The notes beneath the pieces are model-generated. The model worked only from the letters and a program-made list of their open reading frames with translations, searched no databases and was not told where the DNA came from. A program made the position numbers and the translations under genes. Positions 46,001-54,254 of a stretch of 64,000 bases of DNA are shown here, in pieces; within the stretch, counting starts at the first letter, position 1, and each line of letters opens with the position of its first letter. Origin of the DNA: Prevotella scopos JCM 17725 (GTDB lineage Bacteria > Bacteroidota > Bacteroidia > Bacteroidales > Bacteroidaceae); contig NZ_CP072389.1 of assembly GCF_018127785.1 (NCBI RefSeq), positions 868,001 to 932,000 of the forward strand, in the 5' to 3' direction.

Positions 46001-48630
46001 TCCTTATAAACAAACTTGCGTGTCTGTATACTATTGCTTTGATTGAAAGAACCTGTTTCAATCACTTTATTATCTGAGAAGATAGAATAAACAACATATT
46101 GATTCTCATCACTTGAACCCACCTGCATATAGATAGGACCACCATCGCGTGGGAATTGGTTTCCACTCAGATAGAACCAGTCATGTGTCTCAATAGCTGG
46201 ACGCTTATCATCAAAAGAGAAGACGACAAAATCCTCATCTATCGTATCTGTTCCGCAAATAGCATGTAGGCGATAAGCACCAGAAGACAAACCCTTTATA
46301 GCAACATTCTCATTTGCCTTCACCGTCTTGTAATTGCTATAAACATATTTATTCTTATCCTTCTGCTGTGGTACAATAACATACTTCACAGTACCATCAA
46401 CAGGAGAGCCTGCAGCATTCAGATAATTAAACTTAATCGTTTTAAGACTGTCACGCAGGTTCTTCTCAGCAATATTGCAAGAAAGACTTGCCTCCTTTGT
46501 TCCTAATGGTAATGAAGCAAAACCGTCATGTGTCTCACCTGCGGCATCGGTCACCGAAGCCTCAACTCTAAAGTTATAGAAAAGTGAACGATAACCCTTA
46601 CCAGACTTCAGTTCCTTCTTGGCTTTATCAGACAGAACAAAAGGTACGGTAACAACAAACTCTCCCTTGTCGTCTGTGACAACATCTTGCTCGTTCACTT
46701 CCTCACTATCTTCATAGAAGCGACTCCAATAGCTTATATTACGTGTAACGACATAATGCACCTTTGCACCTTGTACTGGTACACCAGCAAAACTCTTAGC
46801 ACGACCAATCAACTTGATAGAATCACCGACAGCATACTTCTCCTTATACTCGTCAAAGTTTACATCAAACGTTGGACGCTTGTACTCATCTACTTGGAAA
46901 CGCTTAGATCCTTTTGTTCCAAAATCAGCATAAATAGAGAAACTACCTGTCAGTCCACTTGTTGGAAGATTAAAGTCTGCTGCAGCAGTACCGAAACGGT
47001 CGGTGGTTACTGACTTACGTCCTATCTCCTTATAATTAGCATCCTGCAAAACCATATCGAAGGTTTGTCCGCCTGCAGCCTTAGTCTTATAGTCTTGCTT
47101 GGTGTTCTGATAAGCAATGACAGATGCGTGCACCGTCTGCCCAGGACGATAGATACCTCTATCCGTGAAGACCTGAGTTACCATTCTATCATAGTTCTCC
47201 TTGTCGTAGTCATACGAACCTTCCAGTTTAGTCTCTCTAAAAGCTTTGTCCTTATTCGTAGAGACATAGATGTACGGAGTAGTTCTTTCAGAGTCAAACA
47301 CTACCTCTCCCTTCGTGTTCGTGACAAGCTTCTTGACGATAGAGGGTTTATCATAATAATTTGGATAAGTAGCTTGAACCTTTACATCTGCTACTGGTTG
47401 TCCATCCACAACATTGACAACAACATATCGTGCTTTCTTCTTTGGTTGTAGTTCACTCATGACATAGAGGTCACTAACATAATAGAAAGCATATTCTGGT
47501 GTAATATTCTTTTCAGGGCTTTCTATCTTAATAAGGTAAACGCCCAAAGGTAATGTAGGCATTAAGAAAGAGTCTTTCACCTCTTCATAATCCTTATGAC
47601 CTGTGTAGGTACGCTTTATCGTCTGCTTCGTTGCAGGCAACAGACTTGCCATCACCTTAACCATGTCGTCTTTATCCCCAAGACTGAGAGAATGATTTCC
47701 TGATAGTTTCGTACGCGTAACCGTTATGACTACATCTGACACATTGCGCGTATTCAACTTAACCCAATTATTCTTCTCCGACGAACTAACATTACGCTTA
47801 TCAAAACTCACGTCAAACATCGGTCTTGTCAATTCTTCACGAGCATTACGTAACGCTACTATTCTATTCCATGATGCCCAACGAACAAGTGCATTATCAA
47901 TATATGCTATCTTCTCCTCAACCGGAGTATCTTCTCCCATACAGGCATAACGCTTCAACGCAACTTCTCCACATATCGGTAAGTCACTATACTCTTGCAT
48001 GAGTGAGTCAAGCTTTGGAATACTCTCCTTCTCATTCTTTATCCCCATCAAGGCTGTGTAGCAAGCAGCTTCACGGTTTCCAACGCTTTTATAATAGCTA
48101 TATAGTTTGTCATAGTTACCTACCTGCATACCAATAACATGCAGCAAGTCACCCTTGAAGATATTATCATCTTTACCTACAACTATCAAAGGCTTAAAGT
48201 CAGCTGCCTTCTGACTTGCCAACAGAGAAGGGTTAGCCAATGCTTTCTTGAAGTAATCGTCAGCGTTTCCATCATCATCATTCCGACTTATCACACCCAA
48301 GATACAGTTGTAGATAGCCGACAATACTTCATCCTTTCCTTCTACCATCTTTGCCTTTGCCTTCAATCGCTTCAACTCCACCTCAGCAGAGTCTGGTGCA
48401 ATCTCTGTCTGTAACCTTGATGCTAACAGACTGGCAGCCAAGATTTGCCCATAGGCTTTCTCTTTCTGCCCCTTCTGTTCAATCTTCTTTAATAAACTGA
48501 TTTGTGTCTTTGGCAAGTCCTTTTGCTCAGCTTGATTTACTTGTTGCCATAAGGCGTCAAAACTCTGTGCTGTCATCGTTATAGGTAACAACAAAAATAT
48601 GATTGATAAAATGATAAATAACTTCTTCAT
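43084..48630 (-). CDS. Alpha-2-macroglobulin-family protein lacking the thioester motif
   Basis: Large periplasmic protein of 1848 residues from ATG at 48630; the upstream extension to 48798 runs into the radical SAM gene and is rejected. Signal peptide MKKLFIILSIIFLLLPITMT then AQ. Middle: macroglobulin beta-domains (RTTPYIYVSTNKDKAF, TDRGIYRPGQTVHASV), then the A2M core (NETAFFYPQLQTDGKGNVSI, PESLTTWRFMGLAH) and the alpha-helical domain (SWWPGMKGSLYMTVAVTKTL). Where homologs carry CxEQ, this reads PYVADASEKNAIS (about residue 1320), so no thioester can form. Family members trap or inhibit proteases; here covalent capture is ruled out. Own promoter. Confidence 0.92.
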   Translation of the reverse strand: MKKLFIILSIIFLLLPITMTAQSFDALWQQVNQAEQKDLPKTQISLLKKIEQKGQKEKAYGQILAASLLASRLQTEIAPDSAEVELKRLKAKAKMVEGKDEVLSAIYNCILGVISRNDDDGNADDYFKKALANPSLLASQKAADFKPLIVVGKDDNIFKGDLLHVIGMQVGNYDKLYSYYKSVGNREAACYTALMGIKNEKESIPKLDSLMQEYSDLPICGEVALKRYACMGEDTPVEEKIAYIDNALVRWASWNRIVALRNAREELTRPMFDVSFDKRNVSSSEKNNWVKLNTRNVSDVVITVTRTKLSGNHSLSLGDKDDMVKVMASLLPATKQTIKRTYTGHKDYEEVKDSFLMPTLPLGVYLIKIESPEKNITPEYAFYYVSDLYVMSELQPKKKARYVVVNVVDGQPVADVKVQATYPNYYDKPSIVKKLVTNTKGEVVFDSERTTPYIYVSTNKDKAFRETKLEGSYDYDKENYDRMVTQVFTDRGIYRPGQTVHASVIAYQNTKQDYKTKAAGGQTFDMVLQDANYKEIGRKSVTTDRFGTAAADFNLPTSGLTGSFSIYADFGTKGSKRFQVDEYKRPTFDVNFDEYKEKYAVGDSIKLIGRAKSFAGVPVQGAKVHYVVTRNISYWSRFYEDSEEVNEQDVVTDDKGEFVVTVPFVLSDKAKKELKSGKGYRSLFYNFRVEASVTDAAGETHDGFASLPLGTKEASLSCNIAEKNLRDSLKTIKFNYLNAAGSPVDGTVKYVIVPQQKDKNKYVYSNYKTVKANENVAIKGLSSGAYRLHAICGTDTIDEDFVVFSFDDKRPAIETHDWFYLSGNQFPRDGGPIYMQVGSSDENQYVVYSIFSDNKVIETGSFNQSNSIQTRKFVYKEEYGDEIFLNYAWVKNGIMYSHSERITRPLPDKSLIVKWKTFRNKLIPGQQEEWTVTINRPDGKAANAQLMATLYDKSLDQFLSNSWYLGNFFSLNYTSVNWESSDYSGLGLSWEANIKPFDVELLSFSRFDSRFLEDYDTPDAYIYSAREDRMVSMTRVVKSMALAKESSMNEVVKVGFGPTKEMKVKFTAPVVKKDEEIKQEKDEPKNIKPSMRENLNETAFFYPQLQTDGKGNVSIKFTLPESLTTWRFMGLAHDEDMNNGFLSDDIVAQKTLMVQPNMPRFVRMGDEAMVSARLFNQSDKAINAKAKIEILDPATEKVLFTDSKAVVLKAQGSGSATYSLASLLAKNANQLTADQSLLIVRFTVEGDGFSDGEQHYLSVLQNKEYVTNTYPFTQNEAGVKTINVGKLFPKKSTDQKLTVEYTNNPNWLMIQALPYVADASEKNAISLVSAYYANRLGKQIMSTSPSIKQTIEQWKKETGKETSMMSALEKNQELKTLTLDETPWVMDAKNESEQKQQLVRFLDENQLQNKLSSTFSSLKKLQNSDGSFSWWPGMKGSLYMTVAVTKTLARLQNLTSPSPEVTNMIKASFRFMDRMVAKCVAEMKRDEKKYNTTLFPSDALCDYLYTNALFYHDRATNDIKYLIDRLTKKPTDLTIYGKANTAVILQQYGKVEKAREYLQSIKEYTVYTEEKGRYFDSKNAYYSWRDYKIPTEVAAIEAIKTITPTDGKTLVEMQRWLLQEKRTQAWDTPLNSVNAIWAFMNNGNWLMQNGEHATLMLDNKPLQTTQPTAGLGYVKATQPVDFQSSESHDLVISKASTGTSWGAVYAQFFQTSTDISDASSGLKIKREVMVDSVLLKRGKNLKVGDKVRIRLTIIADRDYDFVQVVDKRAACLEPVSQLSGYRWGYYIAPKDYTTNYYFDQMAKGKHVVETEYYIDRAGVYQTGTCTAQCAYAPEYSGRTGAEVIQVDE

Positions 48631-48650
48631 AATCTTTCGTTTGTTAATTG

Positions 48651-48658
48651 CAAAGATA
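48651..48658 (-). promoter_or_regulatory. -7 box for the alpha-2-macroglobulin gene
   Basis: Minus strand TATCTTTG, 21 bp before the ATG at 48630. The short distance supports that start. No TTG at the expected position. Confidence 0.5.
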
Positions 48659-48715
48659 ATGCTTTTCAAGGAAATAACGAAAGATGAGCTATGTATATTG
48701 TATAGGATTAATCTA

Positions 48716-49336
48716 CTACCGCACAATATAATTAAACTTATCAAAGTTTGTAAAGCCCATCTCTTCCAACTGATGTTGGCTCCGCTGGCGGTCTTCATCT
48801 ATATTATATTCAGGTATCAAAGGTAAGCGAATAATGACCTTATCAGCATATCCGTTCGCTGCTAACCATTGAAGATTACTGACTACCAGTCTGTTCTCTT
48901 TACATCCATAAGCCTTATAGATATCAGGGTTCATATCCTTAATATCTACATACCACATCTGCACCAACGAGGCAATAGCTTTGACATGCTCAAGTGGAAC
49001 GTTGAGCGATGTCTCTATTGTCAACTTCCATTCGGGGTTCATTATCTCGGCAAAGGCCTTGATGAAGTCTGAACGTAAAAGGGGCTCACCACCGCCAAAG
49101 CAGATACCGCCACCCGTTGCCACAAAGTAAAGGTCGTCTATCTCTACCTCACTATACAACTCACCAGGGGTCAGCCTGCACCATACACCATCAGCCTGCA
49201 AGCACTGAGCATTTAAGCAGTACTCGCAATGAAGCGGACAACCATGAAAGCCTACCAATGTTGTTACGCCTTCGCCATCCGTGGTGAGTCTGTGCCGATT
49301 AATGGCAATAAATGGTGCAGTTATTTCTGATTGCAT
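48716..49336 (-). CDS. Radical SAM activase-like protein (PflA/NrdG-type)
   Basis: 206 residues. The radical SAM cluster motif CX3CX2C is HGCPLHCEYCLN (Cys33, 37, 40), with the SAM-binding GGGEPLL and later IETSLNVP and WYVDIKDMNPDIY. The short length and CX3CX2C spacing are those of glycyl-radical activating enzymes and some peptide-modifying enzymes; no second cluster domain is present. Its ATG (49336) overlaps the last 16 bases of the fifth paralog upstream, so it is co-translated with that cluster. No glycyl-radical enzyme is encoded in the window, so the target is unknown. Confidence 0.85.
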   Translation of the reverse strand: MQSEITAPFIAINRHRLTTDGEGVTTLVGFHGCPLHCEYCLNAQCLQADGVWCRLTPGELYSEVEIDDLYFVATGGGICFGGGEPLLRSDFIKAFAEIMNPEWKLTIETSLNVPLEHVKAIASLVQMWYVDIKDMNPDIYKAYGCKENRLVVSNLQWLAANGYADKVIIRLPLIPEYNIDEDRQRSQHQLEEMGFTNFDKFNYIVR

Positions 49337-50022
49337 TTCTCTTTATGTGATTGAGGTGCAGTGCTGTCGGCTAATTCTTTCTCTAAATACTCCCTATCTA
49401 TCTCCCCTACTACATCAAGAGAAGGTTCTAAACGGACAACCATCTCATCAGGATTACGAATAGACTTCACTACTATCACCTTATCCTCAAATCCATAAGA
49501 TGAAAACACGAGGGTATCATTACGATTAACCTGCAATACAAATCTTCCATCTTCGCCCAAAGACAGCCTCTTCTTACCTCCTAATAGCATAACATTAACT
49601 TCCGGAGCAGCCTTACCAGTAGAAGAGTCGAGCACTCGTCCAATAATAACAATAGCATTCTTCAAATCTGCAGTGAGTGCTTTTGGTATCACTACTGTAT
49701 CACCCATAACTGGCATATCAGTAGAATCCTGAGCTTTATTCTCAACGTTGCAAGCTTTGGGAGTGTTCTGACATGATGTAAGCGGAACCGTAGCAACACA
49801 AAGACCAGCAGCCAAACCAGCCACTTTCATGCCCCATCCCTTGCGTTTCCGTTCTCTTAATTGCGTCTCTAAATAGCGTATCTCCGCTTCACAAGCAGGG
49901 CAAGTGCCTGCACAATCCCCTTCGTAATGACACTCCTTAGGCTGATAGCTGATACCATTCGCATCTGCTATCTGCTGTCGAATATCCTTTAATAGCTTAC
50001 AAGTACTCTTTCCTTTCGTCAT
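49321..50022 (-). CDS. Tandem paralog 5: Cys-motif / membrane / carboxypeptidase-like-domain protein (diverged)
   Basis: 233 residues, family not named. The N-terminal module is shared with paralogs 1-4: KSTCKLLKDIRQQIADANGI, then a CX5CX3CX2C motif (ECHYEGDCAGTCPACEAE). A hydrophobic segment (MKVAGLAAGLCVATVPL) follows and ends in TSC, a possible lipobox unlike the AxA-type end of the others. The C-terminal half is a carboxypeptidase-regulatory-like beta domain (IIGRVLDSSTGKAAPEVNV, DGRFVLQVNRNDTLVFS). The tail differs (DVVGEIDREYLEKELADS). It is the most diverged copy and overlaps the radical SAM gene by 16 bp. Confidence 0.82.
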   Translation of the reverse strand: MTKGKSTCKLLKDIRQQIADANGISYQPKECHYEGDCAGTCPACEAEIRYLETQLRERKRKGWGMKVAGLAAGLCVATVPLTSCQNTPKACNVENKAQDSTDMPVMGDTVVIPKALTADLKNAIVIIGRVLDSSTGKAAPEVNVMLLGGKKRLSLGEDGRFVLQVNRNDTLVFSSYGFEDKVIVVKSIRNPDEMVVRLEPSLDVVGEIDREYLEKELADSTAPQSHKEKCNQK

Positions 50023-50033
50023 AATACTAATCC

Positions 50034-50747
50034 TTACTTACACTTCTTTTTATTCTTTTCCTTATGCGTCTTCGGCTTATAAGTCCTATGACCATACACG
50101 TCATCGTAGTTCACAACGGTTACAAGCCCTCCTGCTATGCACGATAAACTCGATAATTCAGAAACTTCCAGTACAATAACATTATCATCAGAATGCAAAA
50201 GAGAACTTACACGAACCTTCTTATCCTTACAACCTATATATGAAATAACCAACGAAGTGTCTGATGGTAACTTCAATGCAAAAAGTCCATCAATATTTGT
50301 TGCAACGCCCTTGTTTGTTCCGTCTATAAAAACAGCTGCCCCTATCACTGGTTCTTTATTTTCTTCGTCTATGACCATTCCACGTACAACCACAGGTGAT
50401 GCACAACCATCAGAAAGGTCTACTACCTTTACATCGCCTTTCTTAGCTGTATGTATAGGACGATGAGCCGTACTATCAGACTTAACAGTTTGCGCAGTAG
50501 CAGTCATCGGCATTACCGTAGCGCAGATACCAGCAGCAATACCAGCTACCTTCATACCGAAGCCATTACCCTTACGTGCCTTTAACTCACGTTCAAGATA
50601 ACGTATCTCCTCTTCACAAGCAGGGCAGGTACCTGCACAATCCCCCTTGTGATGACACTCTTTAGGCTGATAACTGATACCATTGGCATCCGCTATCTGC
50701 TGCCGAATATCCTTCAGCAACTTACAAGTACTCTTCCCTTTTACCAT
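50034..50747 (-). CDS. Tandem paralog 4: Cys-motif / membrane / carboxypeptidase-like-domain protein
   Basis: 237 residues. Cys8, then the cluster Cys31, 37, 41, 44 (ECHHKGDCAGTCPACEEE); a charged helix (IRYLERELKARKGNG); a hydrophobic segment about 63-87 (MKVAGIAAGICATVMPMTAT then AQ); a linker (KKGDVKVVDLSDGCASP); and a beta domain (VVRGMVIDEENKEPVIGAAV, TNIDGLFALKLPSDTSLVIS). The basic tail has YDDVYGHRTYKPKTHKEKN and ends KKKCK. If the hydrophobic segment spans the membrane, the Cys cluster is cytoplasmic and the beta domain periplasmic. Spacer to paralog 5 is 11 bp. Confidence 0.82.
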   Translation of the reverse strand: MVKGKSTCKLLKDIRQQIADANGISYQPKECHHKGDCAGTCPACEEEIRYLERELKARKGNGFGMKVAGIAAGICATVMPMTATAQTVKSDSTAHRPIHTAKKGDVKVVDLSDGCASPVVVRGMVIDEENKEPVIGAAVFIDGTNKGVATNIDGLFALKLPSDTSLVISYIGCKDKKVRVSSLLHSDDNVIVLEVSELSSLSCIAGGLVTVVNYDDVYGHRTYKPKTHKEKNKKKCK

Positions 50748-50758
50748 AATACTAATCT

Positions 50759-51463
50759 TTACTTACACTTCTTTTTATTCTTCTCCTTATGCGACTTCGG
50801 TTTATAAGTCCTATGCCCATACACATCATCGTAGTTTGGCGAAACGGTTACTACTGCAAAAAGACCTTTCAACACCAGCTTTTTAAGCATAATAACATTA
50901 TTGTCAGAACGTAAAAGAGAACTTACACTAACCTTCTTATTATTGTATCCTATAGATGATACAACCAACGACGTGTCTGACGGTACTTTCAGAGCAAACT
51001 GTCCATCTACATTTGTAACCGTTTCCTTGGTTGTTCCGTCTATTAAGATAGAAGCACCTATCAAAGGTTCTTTATCTTCACTGTCTATGACCATTCCACG
51101 TATAACCACAGGTGATGCACAACCATCAGAAAGGTCTACTACCTTTACATCGCCTTTCTTAGCTGTACGCACAGGAAGATTAGAAGTACTATCGGGCTTA
51201 ACACCTTGCGCAGCAGCCGTCATCGGAATTACCGTAGCGCAGATACCAGCAGCAATACCAGCTACCTTCATTCCGAAGCCATTACCCTTACGTGTTCTTA
51301 ACTCACGTTCAAGATAACGTATTTCTTCCTCACAAGCAGGGCAAGTACCTGCACAATCCCCCCTGTGATGACACTCCTTAGGCTGATAACTGATACCATT
51401 CGCATCCGCTATCTGCTGCCGAATATCCTTCAGCAACTTACAAGTACTCTTTCCTTTTGCCAT
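50759..51463 (-). CDS. Tandem paralog 3: Cys-motif / membrane / carboxypeptidase-like-domain protein
   Basis: 234 residues with the same four-part layout. Cys cluster ECHHRGDCAGTCPACEEE; hydrophobic segment ending TAAAQ; beta domain with IRGMVIDSEDKEPLIGASIL and TVTNVDGQFALKVPSDTSLV. The tail replaces the conserved LE with KKLVLKGLFAVVTVSPN before YDDVYGHRTYKPK. Spacers on both sides are 11 bp, as throughout the array, which indicates recent unequal duplication of a unit of about 715 bp. Confidence 0.82.
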   Translation of the reverse strand: MAKGKSTCKLLKDIRQQIADANGISYQPKECHHRGDCAGTCPACEEEIRYLERELRTRKGNGFGMKVAGIAAGICATVIPMTAAAQGVKPDSTSNLPVRTAKKGDVKVVDLSDGCASPVVIRGMVIDSEDKEPLIGASILIDGTTKETVTNVDGQFALKVPSDTSLVVSSIGYNNKKVSVSSLLRSDNNVIMLKKLVLKGLFAVVTVSPNYDDVYGHRTYKPKSHKEKNKKKCK

Positions 51464-51474
51464 AATCCTTATCC

Positions 51475-52209
51475 TTACTTACACTTCTTTTTATTCTTCT
51501 CCTTATGCGACTTCGGCTTATCAGCTCTACGACCACTCACGTCATCTTTATTACCTTTATTTTCACCTTTACAGGTAGGTCGTGTAGCTATTGTTACAAT
51601 GCCATCTAACATTACATCTCTATCTTCTTCAAGCACAATAACATTATTATCAGAATGCAAAAGAGAGCTTACATGAACCTTCTTTGTCTTGTATCCGATA
51701 TATGAAATAACCAAAGAAGTGTCTGGTGGTACTTGCAAGGCAAACTGTCCATCAATATTTGTTACATCACCTTTGTTTGTTCCGTCTATAAAAACAGAAG
51801 CACCTATTACAGGTTCTTTATCATCACTACCAATGACCATTCCACGTACAACCACAGGTGATGCACAACCATCAGAAAGGTCTACTACCTTTACATCGCC
51901 TTTCTTAGCTGTATGTACAGGAGGGTTAGCCGTACTATCAGGCTTAACACCTTGCGCAGCAACAGTCATCGGCATTACCGTAGCACAGATACCAGCAGCA
52001 ATACCAGCCACCTTCATACCGAAGCCATTACCCTTACGTGCTCTTAACTCACGTTCAAGATAACGTATCTCCTCCTCACAAGCAGGACAAGTACCCGCAC
52101 AATCCCCCTTGTGTTGACACTCCTTAGGCTGATAGCTGATACCATTCGCATCCGCTATCTGCTGCCGAATATCCTTCAGCAACTTACAAGTACTCTTTCC
52201 TTTTATCAT
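51475..52209 (-). CDS. Tandem paralog 2: Cys-motif / membrane / carboxypeptidase-like-domain protein
   Basis: 244 residues, longest of the set. N-terminal module and membrane segment are almost identical to the neighbours (ECQHKGDCAGTCPACEEE; here Gln replaces the His of ECHH). The beta domain has VVRGMVIGSDDKEPVIGASV. The tail is distinct: EEDRDVMLDGIVTIATRPTC followed by a Lys/Gly/Asn-rich stretch and DDVSGRRADKPKSHKEKN. Variation is concentrated in the tail before the basic end, while the N-terminal half is conserved. Confidence 0.82.
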   Translation of the reverse strand: MIKGKSTCKLLKDIRQQIADANGISYQPKECQHKGDCAGTCPACEEEIRYLERELRARKGNGFGMKVAGIAAGICATVMPMTVAAQGVKPDSTANPPVHTAKKGDVKVVDLSDGCASPVVVRGMVIGSDDKEPVIGASVFIDGTNKGDVTNIDGQFALQVPPDTSLVISYIGYKTKKVHVSSLLHSDNNVIVLEEDRDVMLDGIVTIATRPTCKGENKGNKDDVSGRRADKPKSHKEKNKKKCK

Positions 52210-52220
52210 AATCCTTATCC

Positions 52221-52919
52221 TTACTTACACTTCTTTTTATTCTTCTCCTTATGCGATTTCGGTTTATAAGTCCTATGACCATACACATCATCGTAGTTTG
52301 GCGTAACGATTACAACTTCTCCTACTATGGCATAGGCTTCCAGCACAATAACATTATCATCAGAATGCAAAAGAGAACTTACATGAACCTTCTTTGTCTT
52401 GTACCCGATATATGAAATAACCAACGAAGTGTCTGATGGTACTTTCAAGGCAAACTGTCCATCAATATTTGTTACATCACCCTTCTTTGTTCCGTCTATT
52501 ACAATAGAAGCACCTATCAAAGGTTCTTTATCATCACCGCCTATTACCATTCCACGTACAACTACAGGTGATGCACAACCTTCAGAAAGGTCTACTACCT
52601 TTATATCGCCTTTCTTAGCTGTACGCACAGGAAGATTAGAAGTACTATCGGGCTTAACACCTTGCGCAGCAGCAGTCATCGGCATTACCGTAGCACAGAT
52701 ACCTGCAGCAATACCAGCCACCTTCATACCGAAGCCATTACCCTTACGTGCTTTTAACTCACGTTCAAGATAGCGTATTTCTTCCTCACAAGCAGGACAA
52801 GTACCTGCACAATCCCCCTTGTAATGACACTCTTTAGGCTGATAGCTGATACCATTCGCATCCGCTATCTGCTGCCGAATATCCTTTAGTAGCTTACAAG
52901 TACTCTTCCCTTTTGCCAT
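52221..52919 (-). CDS. Tandem paralog 1 (first of the array): Cys-motif / membrane / carboxypeptidase-like-domain protein
   Basis: 232 residues. Cys cluster ECHYKGDCAGTCPACEEE; membrane segment as in the others; beta domain VVRGMVIGGDDKEPLIGASI and TNIDGQFALKVPSDTSLVIS. The tail AYAIVGEVVIVTPNYDDVYG resembles the stretch after the carboxypeptidase-like domain of SusC proteins (GELGEVVVTGF), but no barrel follows. It is first in the direction of transcription; upstream is a transposase remnant, and only an imperfect promoter box (TTTATTTG on the minus strand near 52960) is seen. Confidence 0.82.
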   Translation of the reverse strand: MAKGKSTCKLLKDIRQQIADANGISYQPKECHYKGDCAGTCPACEEEIRYLERELKARKGNGFGMKVAGIAAGICATVMPMTAAAQGVKPDSTSNLPVRTAKKGDIKVVDLSEGCASPVVVRGMVIGGDDKEPLIGASIVIDGTKKGDVTNIDGQFALKVPSDTSLVISYIGYKTKKVHVSSLLHSDDNVIVLEAYAIVGEVVIVTPNYDDVYGHRTYKPKSHKEKNKKKCK

Positions 52920-53044
52920 AAATTATTATTTAACTTAAGTCTCCCACCCTCAAAAAGTTGACTCAAATAAAGTTCCTCCATAATCATTGGTAACCTTGTA
53001 GTGCTATACATCATTGATTATCAAAGAATTTAAGAGTAACGATT

Positions 53045-53355
53045 ATGGATGCTAATTTAGATAATTTAAACGAGATATCCAAGCTTTTGAGCTTAAAAAA
53101 AGATGAGTAGCGATATTCTCTCACTTTTCTCAAAATTGGGTCTTGGTCATCTACTCAGCGTATGAGACCATGAGTGAATTGTTTGCCGACATGGAAGAAG
53201 ACGTCATGGCACTTACACTATGGCATCGTGTACTGAAGTGGATAGAGAGATTGGTTACTGCTCTTTATGACGTTCTTGGGCTCTCTGTTAGTGAAATAGG
53301 GCAGTTAATTGTCAACAGCTACATCGAACCACCTTTCAAACATGCACAACTAGAA
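53045..53355 (+). pseudogene. Probable remnant of an insertion-sequence transposase
   Basis: Short pieces in different frames read MDANLDNLNEISKLLSLKKD, then ILSLFSKLGLGHLLS, then DMEEDVMALTLWHRVLKWIE and LVTALYDVLGLSVSEIGQL. They resemble the N-terminal and C-terminal ends of a Bacteroidota IS4-type transposase with the catalytic middle missing, joined by frameshifts. Recognition is from memory and weak. The rest of 52920-53399 shows nothing else. Confidence 0.35.
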
Positions 53356-53399
53356 AAAAATCTCCCCCGCACCGAATGGAGAGGGGGAGAAACGTATTA

Positions 53400-54254
53400 T
53401 TATTCGAAAGGACGTGTCCAAAAGCCATAACCACGGCTTGTTCCTACTATTTTAATTCTACTAGGGGTAAACCAGAACATATAAGAAAAGAACTTATGCT
53501 CTCCAGTATCTGGATAAATACTTGATGACCAATAAGACCCAACATAACCTATACCATTCAATCGACCCTCAAGATAGTTACCCATAGCAGGTAAGTAAAA
53601 ATACTGAGAGGCTTCTGCTGCAGAAAGAGGCGTAGATAAGATACTAGAATAAACTCTATCCGTGCTCTCCTGTATCTTACGCAAATCCTTATTATCCGGT
53701 GTCTTGTTCGCATTAAAACCCGAGATATTTGCTTTTTTCTTTATCCACATACCACCCTTGTACAAATGGCCCATTACTGTCCAAAGTTCCTGTGTATCTG
53801 AATGAGGATCGCCCTTTTCTGCGTACCACACCATCTCGTTAACATTGGGCATATCCTTGCAAGTAACACTCGCTTTGTTAACAGCATAATTACCTATGAT
53901 TACATTATACCAGCGATTATCTGATGCGGATTTAGCATAATTTGGACTATTTGCCTGGGTTGATGTTGTAGGCTGACCATCAGGGAGATTATTTTTCCAT
54001 TCCCAACCAGTCCAATATTGTTTCTTGGCATCCCACATAAAATATCTGTCGCCGCTATAAGAACGAACATTTAAGTTGGATTTCACGTCATAGAATTTGT
54101 TCTTCTCATAATTGAACGAAGTCAAGACCATGTACACTTCTAAGCTTTGATAAGTAATCATCGTGCTCATGTCCCGCACATGTTGTGCGGACGCTCCGCA
54201 CCATTGGTGCAAACGCTCCGCACCATTGGTGTTCATGCCCCGCACCATTGCCAT
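53400..54254 (-). CDS. FISUMP-like protein, probably 5'-truncated
   Basis: 284 residues as an open frame. The C-terminal part fits the Fibrobacter-type paralogous (FISUMP) domain: GMWIKKKANISGFNANK, YFYLPAMGNYLEGRLNGIGY, GSYWSSSIYP and the end GYGFWTRPFE. Proteins of this type are normally exported lipoproteins, but no signal peptide is present. The first 30 or so residues (MAMVRGMNTNGAERLHQWCG) are read from 22-bp repeat units, so the original 5' end was probably replaced. Expression is doubtful; a pseudogene is equally possible. Confidence 0.55.
   Translation of the reverse strand: MAMVRGMNTNGAERLHQWCGASAQHVRDMSTMITYQSLEVYMVLTSFNYEKNKFYDVKSNLNVRSYSGDRYFMWDAKKQYWTGWEWKNNLPDGQPTTSTQANSPNYAKSASDNRWYNVIIGNYAVNKASVTCKDMPNVNEMVWYAEKGDPHSDTQELWTVMGHLYKGGMWIKKKANISGFNANKTPDNKDLRKIQESTDRVYSSILSTPLSAAEASQYFYLPAMGNYLEGRLNGIGYVGSYWSSSIYPDTGEHKFFSYMFWFTPSRIKIVGTSRGYGFWTRPFE
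54172..54250 (+). repeat. Array of three 22-bp units (MITE-associated type), copy D
   Basis: Units start CACATGTTGTGC, CACCATTGGTGC and CACCATTGGTGT, each ending in CCG, with a partial fourth (CACCATTG). Same period and layout as in MITE copies A and B, but without recognisable terminal repeats. It overlaps the 5' end of the FISUMP-like frame. Confidence 0.75.

Noticed and set aside
48631..48798. Longer N-terminus for the alpha-2-macroglobulin protein
   Set aside because: It would overlap the radical SAM gene and place 56 residues before a perfect signal peptide; a -7 box lies just before the ATG at 48630.
49321..52919. TonB-dependent receptors (because of the carboxypeptidase-like domain)
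   Set aside because: The proteins are about 235 residues with no plug or barrel.
53143..53430. Plus-strand frame of 95 codons as an independent gene
   Set aside because: Looks like the C-terminal scrap of a broken transposase and runs antisense into the FISUMP-like gene.
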